NCBI GenBank assembly: GCA_016719225.1
Contig: JADKAN010000001.1
Coordinates: 992,001-1,056,000, forward strand
Reading direction: 5' to 3'
Length of the DNA: 64,000 bases
Source of the DNA: Flavobacteriales bacterium
GTDB lineage: Bacteria; Bacteroidota; Bacteroidia; Flavobacteriales_F; PHOS-HE28
Shown here: piece by piece, positions 43,919 to 54,418 of the stretch
Layout: every line of letters starts with the position of its first letter
Numbering within the stretch: position 1 is the first letter of the stretch
Program-made: the position numbers and the translations under genes
The notes under the pieces: generated by a model
What the model was told of the DNA's origin: nothing
Databases searched by the model: none
Seen by the model: the letters and a program-made list of their open reading frames with translations, nothing else

Positions 43919-46900
43919 ATGTCAACATCCAAAGGGCTTGGTCCCTTGGACATACTCTCCCTTTTCGAGCGCACTGTTGCTGAGCGGCCCGATACACTTG
44001 CTGTTACAGGCGAGCATGGCGGATCGACCTACTCGGAACTCTCGGGCAAGGCCGACCAAATGGCCGCATATCTCCGCACCTCTGGTGTAGAACGGGGCTC
44101 ATTGGTCGGTCTGTGTTTGGACCGGTCCCAAGAGATGATCGTGGCTGTTCTCGCCATTTTGCGGGCCGGTGCCGCGTATGTCCCCTTCGACCCGGCTTAT
44201 CCCGTGGAACGTATCGCACTGATGCTTGCCGATGCGAAGCCCGTGCTGGTCATCACCGACGCGAGACATCAACGCCTGTTCGGAAGTGCGACGGTGCTGC
44301 TCAACAATGACATAAAGGACGCCATATCGCCCGGAGAGGCTGCACCGATCGCATCCGGGATCACGGCAAATGATCTGTGCTACGTGCTCTTCACTTCCGG
44401 CAGCACCGGGCGCCCAAAAGGGGTGGCCATGCCGCACGGGCCCATGGCGAACTTGATCGACTGGCAGGTCCGCACATCCATACTGAAGGAAGGCTCCCGC
44501 ACCCTTCAGTTCGCGCCCATCAGCTTCGACGTTTCTTTCCAGGAGATCTTCACAACGTTCGCCCAAGGTGGTACGCTGGTGTTGATCACCGATGAGGACC
44601 GCCTCAACTCCACCCAGCTGCTGGGCAAGGTGATCGCCGAGGGGATCAACCGCATTATCGTGCCCTTTGTTGCGCTGCAGTATTTGGCCGAGGCCGTGCA
44701 ACGCACCGGTGAAGTGCCCAAGAGCCTGCGCGAAGTCTTCACCAGCGGAGAGCAATTACGGATCACACCTGCCATTGCGGACTTGTTCAAGCAACTTCCC
44801 GGCTGCCGTTTCTGCAACCAATATGGTCCTACCGAAGGCCATGTGGTGAGTGAACTGGAACTCAAAGGCGATCCCGCATTCTGGCCTGAGCTGCCCACCA
44901 TCGGCTCCGCTATCGACAACGTGCGCCTCCTTGTACTGGATGATGCGATGAAGCTGGTTCCAGTAGGCACTGAGGGTGAGTTATACCTCGGGGGTGCTTG
45001 CGTGGCTCAAGGCTATATCGGGCGCGAAGACCTCACAGTAGAGCGCTTCTTAAGCGATCCGTTCACACCCGGCGGGCGCCTGTACAAGACCGGGGACCGT
45101 GCGGTGGAAATGCCCGACGGCAACATCGATCTCAAAGGCCGGATCGACGGCCAAGTGAAAGTCCGGGGGTATCGGATCGAGCTGGGCGAGGTGGAAGCGG
45201 CATTGGAAAAACATCCTGGCATACGCCAAGCGGTCGCCAGCGTGCGCGAAGACACACCTGGGTTGAAGCGTCTGATCGCTTATTACGCCGGCGCAAAAGC
45301 GATCTCCACCAACGAACTCCGCACCCACTTGGCCGCGCTGTTACCGGATTATATGGTTCCTGCGGCTTTTGTTCAGGTGAATGAATTCCCACGGACCCCG
45401 AGTGGTAAGACGGACCGAAAAGCATTGCCCGCCCCGGAGGTGAAACGTCCCGATCTGGACGTGCCTTACATGCGGCCCACGAGCCAACTTCAGGAAGCCA
45501 TTGCGGCGGTGTGGGCCAGCCTGCTTGGTGTTGACAAAGTAGGCGTCGATGATAACTTCTTCGATCTGGGTGGCAACTCACTGCTTAGTATTTCCTGCGT
45601 CGCACAGTTGGAGACACGGGGCTTCAAACTACCCATCGTGAAACTGTACCAGCATCCCACTGTGCGTGCCTGTGCTACCTATCTGGAAGGCGGGAACAAT
45701 GGCCGTTCACCCGCGGAAATGGCCGCTGCACGGCACGGTGCGCGAAAAAGCAACGACCGGGAGGAGATAGCCATCATCGGCATGAGCGGACGTTTCCCTG
45801 GGGCCGGCGATACGCGCCAACTATGGGAGAATCTGTTGCAGAAGAAGGACAGTATTTCCACGTGGCAGCGTGCTGAGCTCGACCCCAGCATTCCGGACGA
45901 ACTGCGCAACAACCCCGACTACGTGCCTGCTCGCGGTGTGATCAACGATGCGGACATGTTCGATGCCGCCTTCTTCGGGATCAATCCACGCGTGGCCGCG
46001 TTGATGGACCCTCAGCAACGTGTTTTCATGGAAACGGCATGGAGCGCCTTGGAAGATGCCGCGCACGACCCTGCTCAATTCCCCGGTCTTATCGGCGTAT
46101 ACGCCGGCATGGGCAACAACACGTACTACACCCGTAACGTGTTGGGCCACCCGGACCTGATCGGCCAAGTTGGCGAGTTCCAGGTGATGACAGGCAACGA
46201 AAAGGATTACATCGCCACACGGCTCGCCTTCGAGTTCGACCTGCGCGGGCCGGCGCTTAGCATACATACGGCCTGCAGCACTTCATTGGTCGCGATCGCC
46301 CAAGCGTCAAAAGCCCTGCGCGATGGTGAATGCGATATGGCCATCGCCGGTGGCATAGCCATTACCGTTCCGGTAAAGAGCGGCATTTTGTACAATGAGG
46401 GCGGCATGTACAGCCCAGATGGTAGTACGCGCACCTTCGATGCCAATGGAAAGGGCACCAGCTTCAGTGATGGCTCCGGGGCCGTGGTGCTGAAAAGACT
46501 GAGCGATGCCATAGCCGACAAGGATCACATCTATGCGACCGTAAAAGGCGCTGCGCTGAACAACGACGGCAGCGATAAAGCCAGCTTTACCGCGCCCAGC
46601 GTCCGTGGCCAAGCCGAAGTGATCGCACTGGCACAAGCGGATGCCGGCGTACTGCCCGAGCAGGTCACCTATGTAGAGGCACATGGCACAGCCACGCCAC
46701 TGGGCGACCCCATCGAGGTGGAGGCCTTGACGTTGGCATTCACCGGCGGGAACGCTGCGTCTGCAACGTCAGTTCAGCACTGTGCCATCGGTTCGATCAA
46801 GAGCAACATCGGTCACACCACGGCAGCCGCAGGCGTAGCCGGGGTGATCAAGACCGCTTTAGCACTGGAGAACGGCGTTATTCCCGGCAACGCGGGTTTC

Positions 46901-49900
46901 GAAACGCCCAACCCCGCCATCGATTTCACGCACTCCCCTTTCCGGGTGGCGGAGAAGAATATCGCTTGGCCGCGGACGTCCAAGCCACGCATCGCCGGCG
47001 TTTCCAGCTTTGGCGTGGGCGGCACAAATGCCCATGCGATACTCGGCGAAGCACCACTGTTGCCCGCCAGCGGAGGCTCCCGTAGCAAGCAGTTGTTCCT
47101 ACTGAGCGCAAAGAGCTTGACCAGTTTGGATGCCATGACCGCGAACTTCCGCGACTGGCTAAGCACGAACCCCGATGCATCTTTGGCTGATGCGGCGTAC
47201 ACCCTGCAGATGGGGCGTCGGTCCTTTAAGCATCGCAGGTTGATCACGGGCGGAACGGCTAAGGAGGTCATTGCCGCCATCGACACGAAGGACCCGGCGT
47301 GCATCAGCACCAAGGAACTCCACCAGGTCGCACCCGGTGTTGTGTTCATGTTCCCCGGCCAAGGGTCGCAATACGTTGGCATGGGTCGGGACCTTTATGC
47401 GGCCGAACCCGTCTTCGCGCAACATTTCGATCAGTGCTGCACGCTGTTCAAACAGGCATTGGGCACCGACTTGAAAGCGATCATCTTCCCACCAAAAGGA
47501 AAGGAAAAGGCAGCGGTTGAACTGCTGAAGCAGACCGAGAACACGCAGGCAGCTCTCTTCACCGTTCAATACAGCTTGGCGAAATTATGGATGCACTGGC
47601 GGGTCGTCCCCGAAGCCTTGATGGGCCACAGTATCGGCGAGTTCGCTGCGGCGTGCCTTGCCGGCGTGTTCAGCTTGGAGGACGCAGTGACCTTGGTGAG
47701 CCAACGCGGTAGCATGATGCAAGCGCTGCCTAGCGGAAGCATGCTTAGCGTGCGCGCTTCGGAAGAGGAGGTGTTGCCATTGCTACCCCACGGATGTAGC
47801 ATCGCTGCCAACAACGGGCCCAAGCTTTGCGTAGCCAGCGGCCCCAACGACTTGATCGGAGAATTGCAAGCCGACCTGCAAAGAAAAGGGATCGAAAGCA
47901 AGTTATTGGCCACGAGCCATGGTTTCCACAGCCCCATGATGGACACCATGGTGCGTCCTTACGAGCGCGTGGTCGACAACATCCGGCTAAACGCACCGCG
48001 CATCCCCATCGTAAGCACCGTGACGGCAAAATGGCTGACCGATGAAGAAGCCACGAGCAGCGAATACTGGAGCGGTCACCTACGTGCCACCGTACGCTTT
48101 GCACAAGCGGTGAAATTCGCATGGGAACAAGGCGACCGCGTTATGCTGGAAGTGGGACCGCGCAATACGGCGACCACCTTGGCCAAACAGCAAGCAACCG
48201 ATACCAAGAGGCATGCGGCGATCGCCTCGATGGGTGCTGAAAGTGGTAACGGAGCGGAACTTACCGTCCTTTTGAAAGCCATAGGCGGCCTTTGGCAAAG
48301 CGGCATCGCGATCGACAGAAAGATCTTCTTCGAACGGGAGGACCGCCGGCGCATCCCCTTACCCACATACGCCTTCGAACGTGTCCGGCACTGGGTGGAG
48401 CCGGTAAGACAATTGGTCGCCGGTGCCACGCACACCGGGGAAGAGGCTATCGACGAGCCACTGCGCGAAGCCGCTTTGAATGCCGAGGATGCAACGCCAA
48501 AAGACGCCTTGGTGCGCCGCATCAAGGAATTGCTTGAGGAAAGCTCCGGTCTCGAGCTGGCAGATGTCAGTCCGCAGGAGACGTTCTTGGAAATGGGTCT
48601 GGATTCACTTTTCCTAACTCAAGTGGCCACCTCTATTACACGGAAATTCGGGGTCAAGGTCACCTTCCGGCAATTGAACGAGGAATTGGCGGATCTGGAT
48701 AGGCTTGCGGACTATCTGCTGCCCCATGTGGACGGTCGCCGAGTCGCTGTAAAGACCGACACGAATGCCGGCATATCCGCGCTGGTCAATCCTGCGAATG
48801 CGCTGGAAGATGCTCCTGAACTGAAGAAAGTCTTCGGTGCCCAAGCGCGCATCGTGAAGGAGAAAGCGGATGACATGACGCCGGATCAGCGCGCATGGTT
48901 CACGGAATTCACGGAGCGATACACGAAAAAGACGGCCGGCAGCAAAGCCTTCACGCAAGAGCACCGGCAGGAAATGGCCGACCCGCGTGTAGTGACCGGT
49001 TTTAAGCCCCAGACCAAAGAGCTGGTCTATCAGGTCGTAGTGGACAAGAGCCGGGGTTGCCACCTCACCGACATTGACGGGAACACCTACGTGGACATCC
49101 TAAGCGGTTTCGGAAGCAGCCTGTTCGGCTACATGCCGGACTTCATCCGCGAGGCTTGCCATGCGCAACTGGATGCGGGCACCGAGATCGGGCCCATTCA
49201 TCCTTTGGCTGCTGAAGTATCGCACCTGCTGTGCGAGTTGACAGGCGGAGAACGTGCCGCTGTATGCAACACCGGCAGCGAGGCCGTACTCGGTGCAATG
49301 CGCATGGCCCGCACCGTGACCGGCCGCAGCCTCATCATCTCCTTCAGCGGTAGCTACCACGGTATCAACGACGAGGTGATCATCCGCGGCAGCAAGAGCA
49401 AGAAGAGCTACCCGGGTGCCCCGGGCATCATGCCGGAGGCGGTGGAAAATATGTTGGTGCTGGACTATGGCACTCCGGAAAGTCTGCAGATCATCCGTGA
49501 ACGCTGCCACGAAGCGGCAGCAGTGTTGGTGGAACCTGTGCAGAGCCGCCGCATGGAATTCCGCCCAGTGGATTTCCTGCGCGAAGTACGCTCCGTTACA
49601 AAACAGCATGGGACCGCGCTCATTTTCGATGAAGTGATCACGGGCTTCCGGATGCATCCGAACGGTGCTCAGGGGCTCTTCGGCATCAAGGCTGACATTG
49701 GTACCTACGGAAAGGTGATCGGCGGTGGAATGCCCATCGGCGCTATGATCGGTACGAGCCACTGGATGGATGCCTTGGACGGTGGCTTCTGGCGGTTCGG
49801 CGATGAGAGTGTACCTCCCTCGGGAGTGACCTACTTCGCTGGCACCTTTGTACGGCACCCGCTCACAATGGCCGCAGCCAAGGCCGCACTGATGCACCTG

Positions 49901-50413
49901 AAGGAAGCCGGACCAGCGCTACAAGTGAAGCTGAATGATCGCACAGGCGAACTGGTCGACCGCGCGAACGACCTGTTCGACAAGTATCGCCTACCCTACC
50001 GCTGGGTCTCCTTCGGAAGTGCATTCAAGACCAAGTATGATGAAAGCGTGGCTTACACCGAGCTGTTCTTCCTGCTGATGCGCTACCATGGTGTACATGT
50101 GCTGGATTTCCCGCATTTCCTTACCACTGCGCATACCACGGCCGATATAACCTTGATCCTGGAAGCCTTGGAGAAGACCTGCGTGGAATTGCGCGCCAGC
50201 GGATTCATGCCGCAACGCACCTACCCGATCGAAACGATCAACAGTACGTTGAACGGACAAGCGCAGAAGCTGGAGGAGCGTATCGTTGAAGGTGATGAAC
50301 CACCCGTGAAAGGTGCGAAACTGGGCCGCTCGCCCAAAGGGGATGCCGCTTGGTATGTGCCCGATGAGGACCGGCCTGGCAAATTCAGATTACTGGTTCC
50401 GGAGCGCGTATGA
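43919..50413 (+). CDS. hybrid NRPS-PKS with beta-aminotransferase domain (A-PCP-KS-AT-ACP-AMT)
   Basis: A 2164-residue assembly-line protein. Domains in order: adenylation (about 10-500; FTSGSTGRPKG, YGPTEGH, YKTGDRA), peptidyl carrier (Ser554 in LGGNSL), ketosynthase (about 615-1040; Cys786 in TACSTS, His922 in EAHGTA, His966 in NIGHTTA), acyltransferase (about 1135-1440; Ser1238 in GHSIGE, HGFH at 1334-1337, which suggests malonyl-CoA), acyl carrier (Ser1563 in MGLDSL) and a class III PLP aminotransferase (about 1640-2080; DEVITGF, Lys1932 in TYGKVIGGG). No reductive domains are present. KS-AT-ACP-AMT order resembles McyE and the iturin/mycosubtilin starter proteins. It should load a starter, add one C2 unit and turn the beta-ketone into a beta-amine. 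The next gene overlaps by ATGA. Confidence 0.95.
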   Translation: MSTSKGLGPLDILSLFERTVAERPDTLAVTGEHGGSTYSELSGKADQMAAYLRTSGVERGSLVGLCLDRSQEMIVAVLAILRAGAAYVPFDPAYPVERIALMLADAKPVLVITDARHQRLFGSATVLLNNDIKDAISPGEAAPIASGITANDLCYVLFTSGSTGRPKGVAMPHGPMANLIDWQVRTSILKEGSRTLQFAPISFDVSFQEIFTTFAQGGTLVLITDEDRLNSTQLLGKVIAEGINRIIVPFVALQYLAEAVQRTGEVPKSLREVFTSGEQLRITPAIADLFKQLPGCRFCNQYGPTEGHVVSELELKGDPAFWPELPTIGSAIDNVRLLVLDDAMKLVPVGTEGELYLGGACVAQGYIGREDLTVERFLSDPFTPGGRLYKTGDRAVEMPDGNIDLKGRIDGQVKVRGYRIELGEVEAALEKHPGIRQAVASVREDTPGLKRLIAYYAGAKAISTNELRTHLAALLPDYMVPAAFVQVNEFPRTPSGKTDRKALPAPEVKRPDLDVPYMRPTSQLQEAIAAVWASLLGVDKVGVDDNFFDLGGNSLLSISCVAQLETRGFKLPIVKLYQHPTVRACATYLEGGNNGRSPAEMAAARHGARKSNDREEIAIIGMSGRFPGAGDTRQLWENLLQKKDSISTWQRAELDPSIPDELRNNPDYVPARGVINDADMFDAAFFGINPRVAALMDPQQRVFMETAWSALEDAAHDPAQFPGLIGVYAGMGNNTYYTRNVLGHPDLIGQVGEFQVMTGNEKDYIATRLAFEFDLRGPALSIHTACSTSLVAIAQASKALRDGECDMAIAGGIAITVPVKSGILYNEGGMYSPDGSTRTFDANGKGTSFSDGSGAVVLKRLSDAIADKDHIYATVKGAALNNDGSDKASFTAPSVRGQAEVIALAQADAGVLPEQVTYVEAHGTATPLGDPIEVEALTLAFTGGNAASATSVQHCAIGSIKSNIGHTTAAAGVAGVIKTALALENGVIPGNAGFETPNPAIDFTHSPFRVAEKNIAWPRTSKPRIAGVSSFGVGGTNAHAILGEAPLLPASGGSRSKQLFLLSAKSLTSLDAMTANFRDWLSTNPDASLADAAYTLQMGRRSFKHRRLITGGTAKEVIAAIDTKDPACISTKELHQVAPGVVFMFPGQGSQYVGMGRDLYAAEPVFAQHFDQCCTLFKQALGTDLKAIIFPPKGKEKAAVELLKQTENTQAALFTVQYSLAKLWMHWRVVPEALMGHSIGEFAAACLAGVFSLEDAVTLVSQRGSMMQALPSGSMLSVRASEEEVLPLLPHGCSIAANNGPKLCVASGPNDLIGELQADLQRKGIESKLLATSHGFHSPMMDTMVRPYERVVDNIRLNAPRIPIVSTVTAKWLTDEEATSSEYWSGHLRATVRFAQAVKFAWEQGDRVMLEVGPRNTATTLAKQQATDTKRHAAIASMGAESGNGAELTVLLKAIGGLWQSGIAIDRKIFFEREDRRRIPLPTYAFERVRHWVEPVRQLVAGATHTGEEAIDEPLREAALNAEDATPKDALVRRIKELLEESSGLELADVSPQETFLEMGLDSLFLTQVATSITRKFGVKVTFRQLNEELADLDRLADYLLPHVDGRRVAVKTDTNAGISALVNPANALEDAPELKKVFGAQARIVKEKADDMTPDQRAWFTEFTERYTKKTAGSKAFTQEHRQEMADPRVVTGFKPQTKELVYQVVVDKSRGCHLTDIDGNTYVDILSGFGSSLFGYMPDFIREACHAQLDAGTEIGPIHPLAAEVSHLLCELTGGERAAVCNTGSEAVLGAMRMARTVTGRSLIISFSGSYHGINDEVIIRGSKSKKSYPGAPGIMPEAVENMLVLDYGTPESLQIIRERCHEAAAVLVEPVQSRRMEFRPVDFLREVRSVTKQHGTALIFDEVITGFRMHPNGAQGLFGIKADIGTYGKVIGGGMPIGAMIGTSHWMDALDGGFWRFGDESVPPSGVTYFAGTFVRHPLTMAAAKAALMHLKEAGPALQVKLNDRTGELVDRANDLFDKYRLPYRWVSFGSAFKTKYDESVAYTELFFLLMRYHGVHVLDFPHFLTTAHTTADITLILEALEKTCVELRASGFMPQRTYPIETINSTLNGQAQKLEERIVEGDEPPVKGAKLGRSPKGDAAWYVPDEDRPGKFRLLVPERV

Positions 50414-53400
50414 GCGTGAGCCCGACCGCTGCGCGAACGGGAGCGACCCGCATGGAGAAATTCATCCCCACTACCCATGCCGTGCCGGTGGACTATGATC
50501 CATTCTCAGGGCCCGCGGTGCTGCGCACCGTGCCTACCACGGAGGCACAGCGCGAGGTTTTCACCGCCAGTGAAATGGGCGATGATGCGAATTGCGCCTA
50601 TGTAGAAAGCGTTTCCTTGGTACTCCTAGGCGAGTTGGACCGGACCGCGTTGGAACGGGCCTTGGCCGCCTTGACGGTACGCCATGAAAGCCTGCGCAGC
50701 GTATTGAGCGCGAACGGCACACGGATGATCGTGCTGGACCACGTATCGCTGCAAGTCCCCTTTGAAGATCTCTCGCATTTGGACGGCACAGCTCGCGAGG
50801 AACGGATGGCGGCATTGGGCAGCGTGGACGTCACCACCCCGTTCGACCTAGTGAACGGGCCCTTGTTCCGCGCCTTGCTGCTGCGTACCGGCCCAGCTGA
50901 GCACATCATCCGCATCAGCGGTCATCATGCGGTACTGGACGGTTGGAGCATCGGTGTGTTGTTGGCCGAGCTGAGCCAGTTGTATAACGCGGAGAAAGAT
51001 CATGCGTCCGCCGCTTTGCCACCTGCCGTGCCGTTCAGCACCTACGTAACGGCCATGACCGATTTCGCGAAAAGCCCCGGGCAGGCCGACGTGGAAAAAT
51101 GGTGGACCGAGCTGCACACCGGTCCAGTACCGCGACTTAGCCTACCTGTGGACCGGCCACGACCGCTTCGGAAAACGTTCAACGCCGACCGCCTCGACCT
51201 TGTTCTCGACCCTGAGCTCGTAGAAGGCTTGCGTACCGTTGCAACGCGCAATGGTGCCAGCTTCGTGACCACCTTGCTCAGCACCTTCGAACTGCTACTG
51301 CACAAACTCACGGGAGACCCTGTGATCGTTACCGGATTGCCCGCCGCAGGCCAGAGCGATCTCGACATGAAGCATCTTGTGGGTCACTGTGTGAACCTGC
51401 TGGCACTGCGCGCCGACATTTCCGAGGAGGTGCGCTTCGACCAATACCTTAAAGCCCGCCGCACCGCTGTCCTGGATGCTTTCGACCACCAACGCTACAC
51501 CTTCGGGACTTTACTTCGGAAATTGAAAGTGCCCCGCGAACCAGGCCGCATACCGCTGGTGCCCGTGGTGTTCAACATCGACATGAACATGGACGACGGG
51601 GTGGCGTTCGATGGCCTCTCCCACCGGTTCCTGAGCAATCCACGGCAGTACGAGAACTTTGAGCTCTTCCTCAATGCAACCGGTACCACTGAGCACCTTA
51701 CGCTGGAGTGGAGTTATAACACCGACCTTTTCGACGCCTCCACCGTTCGGGGCTGGATGGTCCAGTTCAGTGAGCTCGCCAAACGCATCGCCGACAGCCC
51801 TTCCGCTACGATCGGTGCTTTGATGGCCGAGGAATGGAGCAGCGAAGTCGCGGCTCCACCTGCCCCCGCATGGCACGGCCAACGCACCGCCTACCCCCGG
51901 GACGCCAGCATTGACCGGCTCTTTTTGGAGACCGCCGATGCGCATCCGGAGCGCACTGCGCTGGAAATGGGCGACACGCGAACCTCTTACGGCGCATTGA
52001 AACAACGTGTGCTAGTAATAGCTGGGGTGTTAGAGCGTGCCGGCGTGGGACCCGGCGACCTCGTGGGCCTTTGCAGCGACCGTTGCCCGGATATGGTAGC
52101 CGCCATGCTGGCCGCCCTGTGGCGTGGTGCGGCTTTCGTGCCGTTTGATCCGGGTTATCCCAAGGATCGGCTGGATCACATGTTCAAGGACACCGGCGTT
52201 AAAGTGCTACTAGCGCAAAAGCACTTGCTACCCATGCTGCCGGAAAGCCCCGCGAAGACGGTGCTGCTGGGCGACATCGGCGATGAGCCCCCAACCGCGA
52301 ACGGTCCGCAGGGAACGGCCCTTTCTCCCGCGTACATCATGTATACGAGCGGTAGCACCGGCCAACCCAAGGGCGTGGTGGTACCGCACCGAGCCGTTGT
52401 GCGCTTGGTGAAAGGACAGGATTTCCTGCCATTCGGGCCGGAACTGACTTTCTTACAGCTCTCAAACATCTCCTTCGATGCTTCCACACTGGAGCTTTGG
52501 GGTGCGCTATTGAACGGTGCGCGTTTGGTGCTACAGCCGCAGCACAAGCCCACATTGCAGGAGATCGTCACCACTATCAAGCAATACAAAGTGACCACCG
52601 TGTGGTTCACCGCGGGCCTGTTCAACCTGATGGTGGACGGACATTTAGAGGACCTCCGCGGTTTGAAGCACATCCTAAGCGGTGGCGACGTGCTCAGCCT
52701 CCCGCACGTGAAGCGTGCAATACGCCAGCTGGGCCCTGGAGTGCTCATAAATGGATACGGACCAACGGAGAACACCACGTTCACCACCACGTACGCCATC
52801 AACGACGAGGCAGCCTTGAAGATACGCGTACCCATCGGCAAGCCGTTGCAGAACACCACCGTTCACATCGTGGATGCCGACATGCGTCCTGTGGCCGTTG
52901 GCGAAAAAGGCGAACTTCTCACCGGCGGTGATGGCCTCGCACTGGGCTATTGGAACCGGCCGGAACTCACAGCAGAACGCTTTGTGGACGATCCGTTCAG
53001 CACCCATCCCGGAGCAAAACTTTACCGTACCGGTGACCTTGTGCGTTGGCTCCCGGATGGCAACATCGATTTTGGCGGACGAACGGACGGGCAAGTGAAG
53101 GTGCGTGGTTTCCGCGTGGAACTGGGCGAGATCGAGGAGGCCATTAGTGAAGACCCTGAAGTACGCGACCGTGTGGTGATGGTGCGCACGGATATGCCCG
53201 GCGAAAAACAGCTCACAGCCTATTTGGTACCCAGGGAACTCGGCTCCATGGAAGAGCATATCGATGCACAGCAGGCATTCATAGCTTCCGTTCGCGACCA
53301 TCTGCGGAACCGCCTACCGAGCCACATGGTGCCCACTGCGTTCATGATCCTGCCCGAGTTGCCGCTCACGCCCAATGGCAAGGTGGACAAGCGGAAGCTG

Positions 53401-54417
53401 CCCGTGCCGGAACTGCGTTCCCAAACACTGCAATTGCAGCATGTGGCACCGCGTAATCAGCTGGAAACCGAACTCGCCGTCCTCTGGGGAGAAAAATTGG
53501 GCGTTGCAAAATTGGGCGTTCACGACAATTTCTTCGACGTCGGCGGGCATTCGCTCATCGCCATTGAGTTGCTGGCGAAAGTGGACGAACGCTACCACGT
53601 TGCATTGCCGCTCAACAGCCTCTATCAAGCCCCCACTGTGGCCGGCTTCGCGAAGCTGATCCAAGGCACGAACATGCCCAGTGGCCTGGAGAACTTGGCA
53701 CCCGTGCAACCTGAAGGCGACCGCATCCCGTTCTTCTGCGTGCATGGTGATGAGGCCAATCACCACATCAGCCGTTATCTCGGCAACGACCAGCCTTATT
53801 ACGCCTTTTTCCACCAAGGTGAGGAAGGCCGGCCCATCCAATATACCAGCGTGAAGACCATTGCGGCCCATTACATCAAGGAGTTGAAAACGATCCGGCC
53901 GGACGGTCCGTATTTACTTGGAGGCTATTCCTTCGGCGCGATCGTTGCGTATGAGATGGCCTGTCAACTCGTGGCGGAGGGACACCAAGTGCCACTGCTC
54001 GCCATGTTCGACATGTACTCGCCGGTGCTGTTCATGGAGGTGATGCGCAAACACGAGAAGATCCACTTTCCGTTGAAGAATCTCGTGATGCGGTATTTGG
54101 TGAAGCGAGCACTGAAGAAGGGCAAAGTGGCGTCACCCCGTTTACGCCATTTTTATATCATCGATACCTATTATAAAGCCATCAATGCCTACCAGCCCAA
54201 ACCATACCCTGGTACGGTAACGGTGTTCAAAGCCGGCAACTCCGACGGACCGGAGGATATGGGCTGGAGCACATTGGTAAAGGGTGGCTTGGACCTTCAC
54301 ACACTGCCGGGCGATCACTACAGCTTGATCAAGGATCCGGGCGTGGTGCGTCTTGTACAGGAGCTTTCTGCCAGCATTGACCGGGCAGTGAGCAAGCACG
54401 CTGTAGAGGCCGTGTAA
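50410..54417 (+). CDS. nonribosomal peptide synthetase, C-A-PCP-TE terminal module
   Basis: A 1335-residue single-module synthetase. Condensation domain (about 35-470) with an intact HHAVLDG (172-178), adenylation domain (about 485-1000; YTSGSTGQPKG, NGYGPTENTTF, YRTGDLVRW), carrier domain (Ser1048 in VGGHSL) and a type I thioesterase (about 1095-1325; Ser1174 in GYSFG, His1303 in GDHYSL). By hand alignment to GrsA the pocket residues read D-A-L-W-L-G-G-T-F, near the valine code D-A-F-W-I-G-G-T-F. It should condense the beta-amino acyl chain from the upstream protein with a branched aliphatic amino acid and release the product by hydrolysis or cyclisation. The ATG at 50410 overlaps the previous stop. 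Confidence 0.95.
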   Translation: MSVSPTAARTGATRMEKFIPTTHAVPVDYDPFSGPAVLRTVPTTEAQREVFTASEMGDDANCAYVESVSLVLLGELDRTALERALAALTVRHESLRSVLSANGTRMIVLDHVSLQVPFEDLSHLDGTAREERMAALGSVDVTTPFDLVNGPLFRALLLRTGPAEHIIRISGHHAVLDGWSIGVLLAELSQLYNAEKDHASAALPPAVPFSTYVTAMTDFAKSPGQADVEKWWTELHTGPVPRLSLPVDRPRPLRKTFNADRLDLVLDPELVEGLRTVATRNGASFVTTLLSTFELLLHKLTGDPVIVTGLPAAGQSDLDMKHLVGHCVNLLALRADISEEVRFDQYLKARRTAVLDAFDHQRYTFGTLLRKLKVPREPGRIPLVPVVFNIDMNMDDGVAFDGLSHRFLSNPRQYENFELFLNATGTTEHLTLEWSYNTDLFDASTVRGWMVQFSELAKRIADSPSATIGALMAEEWSSEVAAPPAPAWHGQRTAYPRDASIDRLFLETADAHPERTALEMGDTRTSYGALKQRVLVIAGVLERAGVGPGDLVGLCSDRCPDMVAAMLAALWRGAAFVPFDPGYPKDRLDHMFKDTGVKVLLAQKHLLPMLPESPAKTVLLGDIGDEPPTANGPQGTALSPAYIMYTSGSTGQPKGVVVPHRAVVRLVKGQDFLPFGPELTFLQLSNISFDASTLELWGALLNGARLVLQPQHKPTLQEIVTTIKQYKVTTVWFTAGLFNLMVDGHLEDLRGLKHILSGGDVLSLPHVKRAIRQLGPGVLINGYGPTENTTFTTTYAINDEAALKIRVPIGKPLQNTTVHIVDADMRPVAVGEKGELLTGGDGLALGYWNRPELTAERFVDDPFSTHPGAKLYRTGDLVRWLPDGNIDFGGRTDGQVKVRGFRVELGEIEEAISEDPEVRDRVVMVRTDMPGEKQLTAYLVPRELGSMEEHIDAQQAFIASVRDHLRNRLPSHMVPTAFMILPELPLTPNGKVDKRKLPVPELRSQTLQLQHVAPRNQLETELAVLWGEKLGVAKLGVHDNFFDVGGHSLIAIELLAKVDERYHVALPLNSLYQAPTVAGFAKLIQGTNMPSGLENLAPVQPEGDRIPFFCVHGDEANHHISRYLGNDQPYYAFFHQGEEGRPIQYTSVKTIAAHYIKELKTIRPDGPYLLGGYSFGAIVAYEMACQLVAEGHQVPLLAMFDMYSPVLFMEVMRKHEKIHFPLKNLVMRYLVKRALKKGKVASPRLRHFYIIDTYYKAINAYQPKPYPGTVTVFKAGNSDGPEDMGWSTLVKGGLDLHTLPGDHYSLIKDPGVVRLVQELSASIDRAVSKHAVEAV

Positions 54418-54418
54418 A

